Assembly (NCBI GenBank): GCA_028871795.1
Contig: JAGWMG010000006.1
Coordinates: 126,011 to 190,010, forward strand
Source of the DNA: Alphaproteobacteria bacterium
GTDB lineage: Bacteria > Pseudomonadota > Alphaproteobacteria > Micropepsales > Micropepsaceae
Direction: 5' to 3'
DNA length: 64,000 nt
Within the stretch, counting starts at the first letter, position 1. Each line of letters begins with the position of its first letter. The notes under the pieces are model-generated. The model was not told the DNA's origin, did no database searches, and saw only the letters and a program-made list of their open reading frames with translations. Positions 9,267 through 19,135 of this stretch are shown piece after piece. The translations under genes and the position numbers were made by a program.

Positions 9267-9992
9267 GTGGCCACCGCAGAACGTCTGGCGCAGTCCGCGC
9301 GCAGCGATTCCGTATTCTTTCCGGCCATGGCCGCAGCCATGGCGCTCACCGTGTTCGCCGGGTTTTCGCGCACGTTCTATCTGCGAGGCATGTTCGCGCC
9401 GCCGCCGCTGTCCACGCTGATGATCGTGCACGGCACGGTCTTCACGGCGTGGATCGCGCTGCTGGCGACGCAGACCGGACTGGTCGCCGCGAACCGGCGC
9501 GACCTCCACATGAAGCTCGGCATCCTCGGCACCGCGATCGCGGCGCTGATGGTCGTGCTGGGCACGATGCTCGCCATCGACGCGCTGCGCAGAGGCTCCG
9601 CGCCCGCCGGTGCGCCGTCGCCGATCGTCTTCTTCGCCATTCCGATGTTCGCCATCGCGACGTTCCCGGTGCTGGTGGGCATCGGCATCGCCAACCGCGC
9701 GCGGCCCGCGTGGCACAAACGCTTTATGATCCTGTCGAGCGTGGCGCTTGTCACGGCGGCCATCGCGCGCATTCCGCTGGGCTTCATCGAGAGCGGCGGC
9801 CCGCCGGTGTTCTTCGCGCTTGCCGACCTCTTCATCGCGGCGATGGCGCTCTACGACTGGGCGACGCTGCGGCGCGTGCATCCGGCGACGCTGTGGGCCG
9901 GCGCCATCCTGATCGCCGCACAGCCGCTGTGCCTGATCGTGGGCGCCACGCCGGCGTGGCACGCCTTCGCGACGTGGACGTTGAGTTTGTAA
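9267..9992 (+). CDS. Seven-TM membrane protein of unknown function
   Basis: A 241-residue integral membrane protein with about seven hydrophobic helices. The GTG start at 9267 follows a G-rich ribosome binding site (GGGGGAGGGG, 9254-9263). Histidines recur at helix ends (MIVHGTVFTAW, DLHMKLGIL, PAWHKRFMIL), a pattern seen in membrane proteins that may bind haem or metal, but that is only inference. I recognise it as a type widespread in Proteobacteria without an assigned role. The frame is open upstream through the preceding small gene, but the membrane protein clearly begins here. Confidence 0.65.
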   Translation: MATAERLAQSARSDSVFFPAMAAAMALTVFAGFSRTFYLRGMFAPPPLSTLMIVHGTVFTAWIALLATQTGLVAANRRDLHMKLGILGTAIAALMVVLGTMLAIDALRRGSAPAGAPSPIVFFAIPMFAIATFPVLVGIGIANRARPAWHKRFMILSSVALVTAAIARIPLGFIESGGPPVFFALADLFIAAMALYDWATLRRVHPATLWAGAILIAAQPLCLIVGATPAWHAFATWTLSL

Positions 9993-10112
9993 GCGACGTT
10001 CCCACGCCAGGGCCACGACGCATCCGACCCGGAGATTCTGGCGACCTATCTCGCGGCCGACGTCGCGATCGACGGGATCGGAGAGTTGCGGGGATGGAAA
10101 GCGGTGAGGATA
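9993..10112. other. GC-rich possible gene relic between the 7-TM gene and the HNH gene
   Basis: About 120 bases that read in one plus-strand frame as a plausible protein tail (HDASDPEILATYLAADVAID, then GIGELRGWKAVR) with no start codon, ending where the lower-GC HNH gene begins. It looks like the remains of a gene cut by insertion or deletion, but the family cannot be named. Confidence 0.3.
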
Positions 10113-10787
10113 TCAATCCATTGGTTCTGAGTTTCCTGCTTTGAACAAATTGCAAAAATCAATTGAACGATACACAACACCAAAAAACGGTGTCCGACCA
10201 AAAAACTTTAGCAACCAGCAAGAATGAAGGTGTGTGTCATCATCTAACACTGCATATTGATAAGTGAGAATATCGGGGTCGGCGTCAGCCGAAATCATTT
10301 CAGCTAAGAATTTGTCAGGCACTGCAAACTTTTGCACGTCAGCCCAGAACTGTTCGTCATGTACAGGAGATAAAAGATGATGATGGTGACAAAGTCCTCT
10401 GATTATCTTTCTTACAATCCGAGTCACCCGTGCGTCGCGCGCAGGATATATCATATAGCGCTCACCTTCCGACGTTTGGACCGCCACAAATTGGGCAAAC
10501 AAATCACGCGCGCGCTTTCTACCATCAACCTGATGAAAACCTCGCCGCGCCTTACCTTCCCACAATTCGTGAACGACGGGGGGAGGTTCACCAGCGACTA
10601 AGAGCACATTCCGGAAATGAGCCTCGTCGTCGGACCAGCTGTTGTTACACGGGCCACACGCATCGACTACGATGGGACAAAACCGCGTTGCCCTTTTGGA
10701 CTCGGGATACAAAGCCTTTGGAACGACATGATCTGAAGTCAAAACATCTAGTGAGCCGCAATAGGCGCAATATCTTCTGCCATTCAT
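10113..10787 (-). CDS. HNH-endonuclease-like protein, probably acquired
   Basis: A 224-residue protein beginning with CAYCGSLDVLTSDHVVPKAL and then CGPCNNSWSDDEAHFRN. The paired CxxC motifs with DHVVP and CNN make the zinc-bound beta-beta-alpha-metal (HNH) core, about residues 7-56. The remaining C-terminal part has HHHHLL and several aromatic residues and is unfamiliar. The gene is visibly richer in A and T than its neighbours and stands alone between a gene relic and the scarred 3' end of uxuA, which suggests horizontal gain. It could be a phage or defence nuclease. Whether it cuts DNA is not shown. Confidence 0.7.
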   Translation of the reverse strand: MNGRRYCAYCGSLDVLTSDHVVPKALYPESKRATRFCPIVVDACGPCNNSWSDDEAHFRNVLLVAGEPPPVVHELWEGKARRGFHQVDGRKRARDLFAQFVAVQTSEGERYMIYPARDARVTRIVRKIIRGLCHHHHLLSPVHDEQFWADVQKFAVPDKFLAEMISADADPDILTYQYAVLDDDTHLHSCWLLKFFGRTPFFGVVYRSIDFCNLFKAGNSEPMD

Positions 10788-10901
10788 ATCACCTGCCTTA
10801 TATCGTCAGATTGGTAACATTACCTCCCACCGAAAAATCCGCTGTGCGAATTTTTTACCTACCCTTCCAGTAGGGACCCAAGAAAATCAATGCTTCGCTG
10901 C

Positions 10902-10999
10902 CGCCATCCCTTTCGCCACACCTTCCCACCCGGCTTCGCCTGCGGCTACGCCGGACAAGCAGCGCTTAATGCGCCTCCCCTTTCGCCACGCCTTCCCAC
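10902..10999. repeat. Duplicated uxuA 3' tail around a palindrome
   Basis: A 22-base segment near the uxuA stop (10978-10999) recurs with 21 matches at 10908-10929, 70 bases away. Between them lies an imperfect palindrome at 10930-10954 (CCGGCTTCGCC, then CTACGCCGG). On the minus strand the outer copy could encode WEGVAKGMAAAKH followed by TGA, a close variant of the true end [10 protein letters not shown]. This suggests a partial duplication or an older gene end that was displaced when the palindromic element inserted. Confidence 0.6.
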
Positions 11000-12012
11000 A
11001 GTCCGTTGATGTACACCGCGCCCAGCGCGCGATCGTACAGGCCGTAGCCGGGCTTGCCGGTCTCGCCCCAGATCATGCGGCCGTGGTCGGAGCGCACGTA
11101 GCCTTCGTAGCCGGCGTCGACATACGCCTTGACGATGGCGCCGATGTCGAGCGAGCCGCAATCGGACTTGTGCGCCGTCTCGTAGAAACCGCCCTTCTCG
11201 TCCAGCTTGACGTTGCGGATATGGGCGAAGTGGACACGTCCGGCGCCTGCGAATTCCTGCACCATCGCCACGACGTCGTTGTGGACGTCGGCGCCCAGCG
11301 AGCCGGCGCACAGCGTCAGCCCGTTGGCTTCCGTGTCCACGATCTTCAGCAGACGCCGCATGTCCTCGGCGTTCTTGACGATGCGCGGCAGGCCGAAGAT
11401 CGGTCGCGGCGGATCGTCGGGATGGATCGCCATCTTGATGCCGGCTTCCCGCGCCGCCGGGATCACGCCCTCCAGGAAAGCGGCGAGATTGGCCCACAGC
11501 TTCTCCTCGCTCACGCCGCGGTATTCGGCGAGCAGCGCCTTCAGCTCCTTGGGCTTGTAGCTGGTGTCCCAGCCGGGAAGATCGATGCCCTGCGCCGGAT
11601 CGATCTTCGCCGCCGCCTCCGCATCGAAGGCCAGCGTGGAGGAGCCGTCGTCCAGCTTCATCGCCAGGATGGTGCGCGTCCAGTCGAACACCGGCATGAA
11701 ATTGTAGCACACCACCTTGAGGCCGCAGCGGGCGAGGTTGCCCAGCGTCTTGGCGTAATTGGCGATCAGCCGGTCGCGCGTGGGGCGGCCGAGCTTGATG
11801 TCCTCGTGCACGGGCACGCTTTCGACAACCTCGAACTTCAGGCCGTGGGCCTCGATCTTCTCCTTGAGCGCGCGGATCTTGTCGAGCGGCCAGATCTCGC
11901 CCACCGCAACGTCGTAGACGGCGGAGACGATGCCGTAGATGCCGGGAATCTGGCGGATATAGGCGAGCGACACGGGGTCGGCGTCGCCGTACCAGCGGAA
12001 GGTCATTTTCAT
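10966..12012 (-). CDS. uxuA: Mannonate dehydratase
   Basis: Converts D-mannonate to 2-keto-3-deoxygluconate in glucuronate catabolism. The 348-residue protein starts [20 protein letters not shown] and contains the metal-site region [35 protein letters not shown] (conserved Cys), [10 protein letters not shown] and [14 protein letters not shown], all UxuA signatures. The length is slightly below the roughly 390 residues of enteric UxuA. No other glucuronate genes (uxaC, uxuB, kdgK) are in the window, so it stands alone. A weak promoter may lie at 12070-12100 in a locally AT-rich stretch. See the separate entry for the duplicated 3' tail. Confidence 0.93.
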   Translation of the reverse strand: MKMTFRWYGDADPVSLAYIRQIPGIYGIVSAVYDVAVGEIWPLDKIRALKEKIEAHGLKFEVVESVPVHEDIKLGRPTRDRLIANYAKTLGNLARCGLKVVCYNFMPVFDWTRTILAMKLDDGSSTLAFDAEAAAKIDPAQGIDLPGWDTSYKPKELKALLAEYRGVSEEKLWANLAAFLEGVIPAAREAGIKMAIHPDDPPRPIFGLPRIVKNAEDMRRLLKIVDTEANGLTLCAGSLGADVHNDVVAMVQEFAGAGRVHFAHIRNVKLDEKGGFYETAHKSDCGSLDIGAIVKAYVDAGYEGYVRSDHGRMIWGETGKPGYGLYDRALGAVYINGLWEGVAKGEAH

Positions 12013-12186
12013 TTCCGGTCTCCTTCGATTGGGAGGGCGGCGCTCCCGTGACGCAGGAGGATCGATCCGTACACAAACAATATATCGCCTTGGCGGCGTT
12101 CCTCGGCCGGCGCCGGCTTGGTTTCGGTTCCGGGCGCGCCCATGGCGGGAGATTAGCAGGGAGAACGGGCGGTGTCTGGAGGAACG

Positions 12187-13116
12187 CTACGATTTCGCCA
12201 GGCCGGCGACGGCCTCGTAGCCTTCGGGGTCCTGGTGGATGATGACGTCGGCGTTGGGAAAAGCCTCGTTGAGGGCGGCCTCGACGTCGTCGGCCACCCC
12301 ATGCGCCGCCATCAGGCTGAACGCCGGGTTGAGTTCGATATGAACCTGGATGAAGGCGTGCAGGCCCGCCGCCCGGGTGCGCAAGTCGTGCATGTCCTGC
12401 ACCGCCGGATGGCGCATGACGATCTGCTTGATGCGCTCGCGGTCGGAGTCCGGCAGCTCGCGGTCCATGAGCTGGTTGTAGCTCTGCAGGAAAACCTTCG
12501 CGACACCGACGGCCAGCACGCCGGCGACCAGCAGCCCGACGACGGGGTCGGCGATCAGAATGCCGAAATTCGACGCCAGAACGATGCCGACCACCACCCC
12601 GACATTGACCAGGATGTCGCTCAAATAATGCATGCGGTCGGCACCGATGGCGATCGAGCCCGTGCGCCGCACGACGATCTGCTGCGCCGTCACCAGGATC
12701 ACCGTTGCCGCGATCGAAACGGCCATCACGGCCAAGCCGGCGGTGCTATGCTCGATAGGCCGCGGCGTAATCATGCGGACGACGGATTCGATCACCAGGA
12801 ATACCGACGAGCCGGCGATGAAAGCGCTTTGCGCCAATCCCGCCAGCGGCTCGGCCTTGCCGTGGCCGAAACGGTGCTCGCGGTCGGCCGGCGTCAGCGC
12901 CTGGCGCACCGCCAGCAGGTTGACGAAGGAAGCGAACACGTCGAGCGCGGAATCGGCCAGCGAGGCCATCATCGCCATCGAGTCCGTGAGGATGAAGGCC
13001 ACTGCCTTCAGCGCCACCAGGAAAGCCGCGGTGACGACCGCGGCCAGCGCCACGCGGCGCATCAGCACGCCGTGCTTGGAAACGGTGCGGTCGAACGCAG
13101 AGACGGCCGACGTCAT
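12187..13116 (-). CDS. Cation diffusion facilitator (CDF) metal transporter
   Basis: A 309-residue efflux transporter of the CDF family, which exports divalent metals such as Zn(II), Fe(II) or Cd(II) against protons. It has six hydrophobic segments; metal-site motifs are [17 protein letters not shown] in helix 2 and [13 protein letters not shown] in helix 5, and [16 protein letters not shown] lies between helices 2 and 3. A cytoplasmic C-terminal domain follows ([17 protein letters not shown]). The presence of Asp rather than His in the helix motifs fits FieF-like Fe/Zn transporters, though specificity is uncertain. The ATG overlaps the pdxH stop codon by 4 bases, so the two are in one transcript. 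Confidence 0.9.
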   Translation of the reverse strand: MTSAVSAFDRTVSKHGVLMRRVALAAVVTAAFLVALKAVAFILTDSMAMMASLADSALDVFASFVNLLAVRQALTPADREHRFGHGKAEPLAGLAQSAFIAGSSVFLVIESVVRMITPRPIEHSTAGLAVMAVSIAATVILVTAQQIVVRRTGSIAIGADRMHYLSDILVNVGVVVGIVLASNFGILIADPVVGLLVAGVLAVGVAKVFLQSYNQLMDRELPDSDRERIKQIVMRHPAVQDMHDLRTRAAGLHAFIQVHIELNPAFSLMAAHGVADDVEAALNEAFPNADVIIHQDPEGYEAVAGLAKS

Positions 13117-13751
13117 GGGAACAGCCGCTCCGTGCGCCACGGCTTGTCCGCGCCGTCGCGCCGGTAGACCAGCCGATCGTGCAGGCGGAACGGCCGGTCG
13201 CGCCAGAATTCGATCTCGAGCGGGCAGACGCGATAGCCCGACCAGTGCGGCGGCCGCGGAACGCTCGTCAGCGCGTATTTCACCGCAACCTTGGCGATTT
13301 CCTTTTCGAGTGCCCAGCGCCCTGCCAGGGGCCGCGACTGGGCCGACGCCCAGGCGCCGATCTGGCTGTCCTTGGCGCGCGAGGCGAAATACGCATCCGC
13401 CTCCTCGACGCTGACCGGCGCCACCGGACCGCGCACCCGCACCTGGCGGCGCTGCGTCTTCCAATGGAAGTCGAGCGCCGCGTGGGGATGTGCCGCCAGC
13501 TCGACGCCCTTGGCGCTCTGGGTGTTGGTGTAGAAGACGAAGCCGCGCGCATCCACACCCTTCAGCAGCACCATGCGAACGTTGGGCCGGCCGTCCGCGT
13601 CCGCGGTGGCCAGCGCCATGGCGTTGGCGTCGTTCGGCTCGGTTGCTTCGGCCGCTTTCATCCACTCGGCGAACAGCTCGAACGGATCGCGCGCGGACGC
13701 CATGCCGCCGTCGTCCAGGGGACCGCCGGTTTCGCTCATGGGCTGTCGCAT
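13113..13751 (-). CDS. pdxH: Pyridoxamine 5'-phosphate oxidase
   Basis: FMN-dependent oxidation of pyridoxamine or pyridoxine 5'-phosphate to pyridoxal phosphate. The 212-residue protein has the FMN site [20 protein letters not shown], then YTNTQSAKG and [13 protein letters not shown], and the conserved end [17 protein letters not shown] followed by [13 protein letters not shown] 13751 has GAAGG close before it; ATG 13739 is an alternative four codons later. It is co-transcribed with the CDF transporter gene. The 50-base gap to the divergent Sel1 gene must hold both promoters. Confidence 0.94.
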   Translation of the reverse strand: MRQPMSETGGPLDDGGMASARDPFELFAEWMKAAEATEPNDANAMALATADADGRPNVRMVLLKGVDARGFVFYTNTQSAKGVELAAHPHAALDFHWKTQRRQVRVRGPVAPVSVEEADAYFASRAKDSQIGAWASAQSRPLAGRWALEKEIAKVAVKYALTSVPRPPHWSGYRVCPLEIEFWRDRPFRLHDRLVYRRDGADKPWRTERLFP

Positions 13752-13801
13752 ATCACCTTCATTTTGCAGACGGAAGCGTCGTCCGCTAGCATACGGGTAA
13801 G

Positions 13802-14368
13802 ATGCGCAAAATCCTGCCGATCGCCCTGTCCCTCGCCACCCTGCTGGGCGGATGCGCCAGCGACGCAGAAACGTCTTCGGATGCCATGAAGGCCGTCTTC
13901 GCCGCCGGATTGAAAGACTACGATTCCGGCAACTTCGAAGCCGCCTACAAGAAATGGTCGTCGATCGACGACGTCGATCTGGCGGCCATGCGCAACGTCG
14001 GCGTCATGCTGCGCACCGGAAAAGGCGTGCCAAAGGACCCCGGCGCGGCCGAAGCCATGCTCGAGCGCGCCGCCGAAGCGGGGCTGTTCACGGCACAGGC
14101 CGATTTGGGCGAAATGCTGCTCAACGGCGAAGCCGGTCCGCCCGATCCCAAGGCCGCCGCGCCCTGGCTGGCGTTGGCCGCAGCCGCCGGCCATCCCATT
14201 GCACAGTTCGAACTCGGTCAGCTTTACGAGCAAGGCAGCGCGATCCCGAAGAACCTCGAAGCGGCGCGGACCCTGTACACGGCCGCCGCCGCCGCCGGCG
14301 TCGCCGACGCCGCCAAGCGGCTGGCCGAGATGCCTGCGCCGGACTCGCCGCCCGCTATCCGGCATTAA
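13802..14368 (+). CDS. Sel1-repeat lipoprotein
   Basis: A 188-residue protein with a lipoprotein signal ([20 protein letters not shown], probable lipid Cys18) followed by Sel1-type helical repeats, for example [39 protein letters not shown] and [20 protein letters not shown]. Such repeats form a solenoid for protein-protein contacts at the cell envelope; no partner is known. The downstream J-domain gene starts 52 bases later, so the two may share a transcript. Confidence 0.82.
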   Translation: MRKILPIALSLATLLGGCASDAETSSDAMKAVFAAGLKDYDSGNFEAAYKKWSSIDDVDLAAMRNVGVMLRTGKGVPKDPGAAEAMLERAAEAGLFTAQADLGEMLLNGEAGPPDPKAAAPWLALAAAAGHPIAQFELGQLYEQGSAIPKNLEAARTLYTAAAAAGVADAAKRLAEMPAPDSPPAIRH

Positions 14369-14419
14369 CGCAGACGCCAGCCAATCCCTATATAGTGGCC
14401 GTAGCCGGTTGGAGAAGCG

Positions 14420-15367
14420 ATGCGCGACCCCTACGAAATCCTCGGCGTCCCCAAGGGCGCCACCGAGACCGAAATCAAGAAGGCGTTTCGAACGCTCGCC
14501 AAGAAGTATCATCCCGACACCAAGGGCGGCGACGCCGCCGCGAAACGGCGCTTCCAAGAAATCAGCGGCGCCTACGATATCCTCGGCGACAAGGAAAAGC
14601 GCGCGAAATTCGATGCCGGACAGATCGATGCCGGCGGCAATCCGCGCGGCTTCGATCCGCGCGCGCACGGGTTCGAGAGCGCACCGTTCGGCCAGGGCGG
14701 CAATCCGAGCGACTTCCACTTCACCTGGACCAATCAGGACCGCGGACACGAGGCCGCGGAAGGTTTCCGCCCCGAGGATTTGTTCGCCGACCTCCTCGGC
14801 GGTCTGGGCGTGAAAGGCCGCGGGCATCCGCAACCGCGCGCCGGACAGGATTTTGCCGTGCAGACCACGGTCAGTTTCGAAGAAGCCGTGCACGGCGGCA
14901 CCAGGCGCGTCGTCCTGCCCAACGGCGAACAGATCGACGTCAAGATCCCGCCCGGGCTCAAGGACGGACAGCAGATCAGGCTGAAGGGCCGCGGCGGCGC
15001 AGGCAAGAGCGGCGCTCCGCCGGGCGACGTGATGATCCACGTATCGGTCGCTCCGCATCCAAACTTCGTACGTGACGGCCGCGACTTGAAAGTCGATCTC
15101 CCCGTCTCCCTCAAGGAGGCCGTGCTCGGCGGCAAGGTGGCGGTCAAGACGCTGACGGGAACGGTGTCGCTCAGCGTGCCGCCCAATGCCAACACCGGCA
15201 CGGTGCTCAGGCTCAAGGGCAAGGGCGTTCCCGCCCATGGCGGCGAAACGGCCGGCGATCTCTATGTTCGTCTGGTGGTGACGCTGCCCGAAGGCGAGGA
15301 TGCCGAACTCAAGAAATTTGCCGAGGACTGGCGGACGATCTACGATCCGCGGGCGAAACTGCGCTAG
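14420..15367 (+). CDS. CbpA/DjlA-type J-domain co-chaperone (DnaJ without zinc finger)
   Basis: A 315-residue DnaJ-class protein. The J domain (residues 1-67) contains the HPD motif that stimulates DnaK ATPase ([10 protein letters not shown]) and the [12 protein letters not shown] helix. A Gly/Phe-rich linker leads to two C-terminal substrate-binding beta domains ([14 protein letters not shown] and [14 protein letters not shown]), each starting in the usual pattern. The CxxCxGxG zinc finger of full DnaJ is missing, so it belongs with CbpA. Its stop codon abuts directly the stop codon of the convergent CHASE3-like gene. Confidence 0.9.
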   Translation: MRDPYEILGVPKGATETEIKKAFRTLAKKYHPDTKGGDAAAKRRFQEISGAYDILGDKEKRAKFDAGQIDAGGNPRGFDPRAHGFESAPFGQGGNPSDFHFTWTNQDRGHEAAEGFRPEDLFADLLGGLGVKGRGHPQPRAGQDFAVQTTVSFEEAVHGGTRRVVLPNGEQIDVKIPPGLKDGQQIRLKGRGGAGKSGAPPGDVMIHVSVAPHPNFVRDGRDLKVDLPVSLKEAVLGGKVAVKTLTGTVSLSVPPNANTGTVLRLKGKGVPAHGGETAGDLYVRLVVTLPEGEDAELKKFAEDWRTIYDPRAKLR

Positions 15368-16048
15368 TCAGGCGTTCAGACCGCGCCCGGCTTGCGCGAT
15401 GGCGAGTCCCAGCGCTCCGAATACGAACGCCAGGACGACGATGCCGATAGCGATCGCGTAGGTGCGCTGCGCCTGCCCCGCCGCCGAGGCTTGGCGTTCG
15501 GCCAAAACCTTCAGTTCCGCGACGCGGAACTCTTCCGCCTGCGCGCGCGCCTCGCGCATGATTTTGCGGAACTGCGGGTCGCGGATGGCATTCGCCACAT
15601 CCTGTGCGTGGCCGGGGCCAAGGCGCCCAAGCCGCGCAAGGGTTTCCAGCCGTGCGTTGACCTTGGCCCGAAGCGACACGAAGCGGGCCACCTGATCGGG
15701 GTCGTCTTCCACGGCGTTGCCGAGCTTCTCCATCGTGGTCCACGTCTGCCGCGTTTCGTTCTGCTGGTAGCTCAGAAAGACCGGATCGTCCGTCAAGGCA
15801 TAGCCGCGGATCGCCGTCTCGTTTCCGGCCAGCCTGAGTTCCACCTCGGAGAGCGCCATCAACGCGCCGTCCGTGCGCTGAACCCAGGCAAAACTGTCAC
15901 TGAGCGCCGATACGTTGGCGCCAAGTAGAAGCATGCCGCAAATCAGCAAGACGACGGCCGCGATCAGCGTCGGCGTGCCCATCTGCTGCAAATGGCCCCG
16001 GCGGAACAAAATCGCGAGACCCTTAAGCGGCGCTATCGAGGCATTCAT
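15368..16048 (-). CDS. CHASE3-like membrane protein
   Basis: A 226-residue protein with a membrane helix near the N-terminus (TPTLIAAVVLLICGMLLLGA) and another near the C-terminus (YAIAIGIVVLAFVFGALGLA). The extracytoplasmic domain between them is a four-helix bundle with RGYALTDDPVFLSYQQ, the hallmark of CHASE3 sensor domains. In the family this domain usually precedes a kinase or cyclase, but no output domain follows here; it ends 10 residues after the second helix. It could be a truncated receptor or a stand-alone sensor that works with another protein. Confidence 0.72.
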   Translation of the reverse strand: MNASIAPLKGLAILFRRGHLQQMGTPTLIAAVVLLICGMLLLGANVSALSDSFAWVQRTDGALMALSEVELRLAGNETAIRGYALTDDPVFLSYQQNETRQTWTTMEKLGNAVEDDPDQVARFVSLRAKVNARLETLARLGRLGPGHAQDVANAIRDPQFRKIMREARAQAEEFRVAELKVLAERQASAAGQAQRTYAIAIGIVVLAFVFGALGLAIAQAGRGLNA

Positions 16049-16249
16049 GGCGGCGAAACCACGCGGCTTGGCGACGCCGTCATCATCCCAAAGGAAGATT
16101 TAAGGCTTCTTTACCGAGTCCGCGGGTGGTTGTCTTCTGGTTAATATATCTATAGTTGAGATCATCAAATCTGCCTGCCGCTATCAAGTTTCTTGATTTC
16201 GTTCACCTTTTCGCGCATTGGGAACTGGCAGATTGCAAGGAGCATGCGC
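16049..16249. promoter_or_regulatory. Divergent promoter region upstream of fabI
   Basis: A 201-base gap between the CHASE3-like gene and fabI. It contains an AT-rich patch (TTAATATATCTATAGTTGA, 16141-16159). A possible -35 TTGTCT at 16130 is followed after 15 bases by TATAGT at 16151; spacing is shorter than ideal, so the assignment is weak. No operator or riboswitch could be recognised. Confidence 0.3.
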
Positions 16250-17071
16250 ATGGCGTTCGAAGGCCTGATGAAGGGCAAACGCGGCCTCATCATGGGCGTC
16301 GCCAACGAGCGCTCCATCGCCTGGGGTATCGCCCAAAGCCTGCACGAAGCAGGCGCCGAACTCGCGTTCACCTATCAGGGTGACGCCTTCAAGAAGCGCG
16401 TGGTGCCGCTGGTCGCGCCGATGAAGCCCGCCGCGGTCCTCGACTGCGACGTCAGCGAGTCGGGCTCTCTGGACGCGGCGTTCGAAGCGCTCGTCAAGGC
16501 GTGGGGCAATCTCGACTTTGTCGTCCACGCCGTCGCTTTCTCCGACAAGGAGCAACTCAAGGGCCGTTACGTCGACACCACGCCGGGAAACTTCGCGACG
16601 ACGATGAACATCTCCTGCTTCTCCTTCACGGCGGTGGCCCAGCGCGCCGAAAAGCTGATGAAGAACGGCGGCAGCATCCTCACGCTCAGCTATTACGGCG
16701 CCGAAAAGGTGATGCCGCACTACAACGTCATGGGAGTCGCCAAAGCGGCGCTGGAGGCAAGCGTGCGCTATCTGGCCGAAGATCTCGGCAAGCGCGCCAT
16801 CCGCGTCAACGCGATTTCCGCCGGACCGATCAAGACGCTGGCGGCATCGGGCGTCGGCGATTTCCGCTATATCCTCAGATGGAACGAATACAACTCGCCC
16901 CTGCGCCGCACGGTGTCGACCGCCGAGGTGGGAAGTGCGGCATTATTCCTGTTATCCGACCTCGGCAAAGCCGTCACGGGCGAGTGCCTGCATGTCGACG
17001 CAGGCTATCATATCATCGGCATGAAAGCGCCGGATGCTCCCGACATCGTCGTAGGCAAGAACGGGGACTGA
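16250..17071 (+). CDS. fabI: Enoyl-[acyl-carrier-protein] reductase (NADH)
   Basis: Last step of the fatty acid elongation cycle. A 273-residue short-chain-dehydrogenase-fold enzyme with the nucleotide site [20 protein letters not shown], the active-site Tyr-x6-Lys in [14 protein letters not shown] preceded by [11 protein letters not shown], and [20 protein letters not shown] 16250 has AAGGAG 7 bases upstream, which decides the start over ATG 16244. The stop codon overlaps the aroC start by one base (TGATG), a coupled pair common in Alphaproteobacteria. Confidence 0.95.
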   Translation: MAFEGLMKGKRGLIMGVANERSIAWGIAQSLHEAGAELAFTYQGDAFKKRVVPLVAPMKPAAVLDCDVSESGSLDAAFEALVKAWGNLDFVVHAVAFSDKEQLKGRYVDTTPGNFATTMNISCFSFTAVAQRAEKLMKNGGSILTLSYYGAEKVMPHYNVMGVAKAALEASVRYLAEDLGKRAIRVNAISAGPIKTLAASGVGDFRYILRWNEYNSPLRRTVSTAEVGSAALFLLSDLGKAVTGECLHVDAGYHIIGMKAPDAPDIVVGKNGD

Positions 17072-18174
17072 TGTCCTACAATTCTTTCGGCCATCTGTTC
17101 CGGGTCACGACGTTCGGCGAAAGCCATGGCCCGGCGTTGGGCTGCGTGGTGGACGGCTGCCCGCCGGGCATCCCTCTCGTCGAAGCCGACATCCAAGCCG
17201 ATCTCGACCGCCGTCGGCCGGGGCAATCGAAATTCGTCAGCCAGCGCAAGGAACCGGACCGCGTGCGCATCCTCTCTGGCGTCTTCCAGGACGAACGGAT
17301 GAAGCAGCAGGTGACGACGGGCACGCCCATCGCACTGTTGATAGAGAACGTCGATGCGCGCTCGAAGGATTATTCGGACATCCGCGACAAGTTCCGCCCC
17401 GGCCACGCCGACTACGCCTATTGGGCCAAATACGGCGTGCGGGACTATCGCGGCGGCGGCCGGGCGAGCGCGCGCGAGACTGCTGCGCGGGTGGCGGCCG
17501 GCGCCGTCGCGCGAAAGGTTCTCGACAGCCTCTACAGGAACGTCCACATCCGCGGCGCGCTGATCCAGATGGGAACGCAGACCATCGAGCGCAAGCGCTG
17601 GAACTGGGACGAGGTTGCTCGCAATCCATTCTTCTGCCCGGACGCCAAGGCCGTCGCTCCCTGGACGGAATATCTCGAGGGCGTGCGCCGGCGCGGCTCC
17701 TCCTGCGGCGCCGTGGTGGAGGTGGTGGCCGACGGAATTCCCGCCGGCCTCGGCGCGCCGGTGTACGCCAAGCTCGACGCCGAGCTCGCCTGCGCGATCA
17801 TGGGCATCAACGCGGTCAAAGGCGTGGAGATCGGCAGCGGTTTCGCCACGGCCGCGATGTCGGGCGAGGAAAACGCCGACGAGATGCGCAAAGGGCGCGG
17901 CGGCAAGCCGAAATTCCTTTCCAATCACGCGGGCGGAATCCTGGGCGGGATTTCCACCGGCCAGCCCATCGTGGCGCGCTTCGCGGTGAAGCCGACCTCG
18001 TCGATCCTGTCGCCGCGCAAGACCATCGACGTCGCGGGCAACGAAACCGAGATCGCCACCAAAGGCCGCCACGATCCCTGCGTCGGCATCCGCGCCGTGC
18101 CCATCGGCGAAGCCATGATGGCGCTCGTGCTGGCCGATCACGCGCTCAGGCACCGCGGACAAATGGGCGGATAA
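17071..18174 (+). CDS. aroC: Chorismate synthase
   Basis: Final step of the shikimate pathway (EPSP to chorismate, needing reduced flavin). The 367-residue protein has the three family signatures [37 protein letters not shown] and a C-terminal [19 protein letters not shown], plus [17 protein letters not shown]. The length matches the usual 350-390. The start overlaps the fabI stop by one base. The following SPFH gene begins 20 bases later and is probably in the same operon. Confidence 0.95.
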   Translation: MSYNSFGHLFRVTTFGESHGPALGCVVDGCPPGIPLVEADIQADLDRRRPGQSKFVSQRKEPDRVRILSGVFQDERMKQQVTTGTPIALLIENVDARSKDYSDIRDKFRPGHADYAYWAKYGVRDYRGGGRASARETAARVAAGAVARKVLDSLYRNVHIRGALIQMGTQTIERKRWNWDEVARNPFFCPDAKAVAPWTEYLEGVRRRGSSCGAVVEVVADGIPAGLGAPVYAKLDAELACAIMGINAVKGVEIGSGFATAAMSGEENADEMRKGRGGKPKFLSNHAGGILGGISTGQPIVARFAVKPTSSILSPRKTIDVAGNETEIATKGRHDPCVGIRAVPIGEAMMALVLADHALRHRGQMGG

Positions 18175-18194
18175 CAATTCGGGAGAGAGACACC

Positions 18195-19112
18195 ATGAAC
18201 ATCGTCGTCACCATTCTGCTGGCGCTCGCCGCATTCTTCGCGCTGACCATCGTGCTCGGCAGCTACTTCACCGTCCAGCAGCAGAGCCGCGCGATCATCG
18301 AGCGCTTCGGAAAATACGTCCGCACCGCCAAGCCGGGCTTGAATTTCAAGGTGCCCTACATCGAGACCGTGGCGCAGCGCGTTTCGCTGCGCGTGCAGCA
18401 ATTGCTGGTGGAGGTCGACACCAAGACGCTGGACAACGTCTTCGTCAAGGTCTCGGTCGCGGTGCAGTACCGGGTGGTGGAAGGCAGCGAGGCGGATTCC
18501 TTTTACAAGCTGCAGGACCATGTGCAGCAGATCAGCTCCTACGTGCTGGACGTGGTGCGCGCCAAGGTTCCGAAGATGAATCTCGACGAGGTGTTCGAGA
18601 AGAAGGACGACATCGGCACCGCGGTCAAAAGCGAACTCGACGTCTCGATGAAGATCTACGGCTTCGAGATTCCCAATGCGCTGGTCACCGATGTGAATCC
18701 CGCCGACAACGTCAAGGCGGCGATGAACGAAATCCAGACCCAGCAGCGCCTTCAGGTCGCCGCCAACGCCAAGGGCGAAGCCAACAAGATCCTGGTGGTG
18801 AAGAATGCCGAAGCCGAAGCGGAGTCCAAGCGCCTGCAGGGCGAAGGCATCGCCAAGCAGCGTCGCGCCATCGTCGACGGATTGCGCGAATCCATCGCCG
18901 CCTTCACCGACAAGGTCAGCAGCGTCAACGAGCACGAAGTGCTGAACCTGGTCCTGCTGACGCAGTACTTCGACACCTTGAAGGAAATCGGCATGTCGGC
19001 GGGCAGCAAGGTGATCCTGACGCCGCACGCGCCGGGCGGCATGACCGACATCTCCGATCAGCTGCGCACGGCGATCATCGCCGGCAACGAGGCGGTGGAG
19101 GCGAAGAAGTAA
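18195..19112 (+). CDS. SPFH/Band 7 membrane protein (stomatin-like)
   Basis: A 305-residue protein with an N-terminal membrane anchor (IVVTILLALAAFFALTIVLG) and an SPFH domain (IIERFGKYVRTAKPGLNFKV, then SVAVQYRVVEGSEADSFY). A helical coiled segment follows (KGEANKILVVKNAEAEAESK), giving oligomeric rings at the membrane, as in stomatin and HflK/C relatives. Such proteins shape membrane domains or regulate proteases; the role here is unknown. A good ribosome binding site (GGGAGAGA) precedes ATG 18195. It follows aroC closely. Confidence 0.87.
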   Translation: MNIVVTILLALAAFFALTIVLGSYFTVQQQSRAIIERFGKYVRTAKPGLNFKVPYIETVAQRVSLRVQQLLVEVDTKTLDNVFVKVSVAVQYRVVEGSEADSFYKLQDHVQQISSYVLDVVRAKVPKMNLDEVFEKKDDIGTAVKSELDVSMKIYGFEIPNALVTDVNPADNVKAAMNEIQTQQRLQVAANAKGEANKILVVKNAEAEAESKRLQGEGIAKQRRAIVDGLRESIAAFTDKVSSVNEHEVLNLVLLTQYFDTLKEIGMSAGSKVILTPHAPGGMTDISDQLRTAIIAGNEAVEAKK

Positions 19113-19135
19113 GCCGCCGCGACGCGGACATCCGT

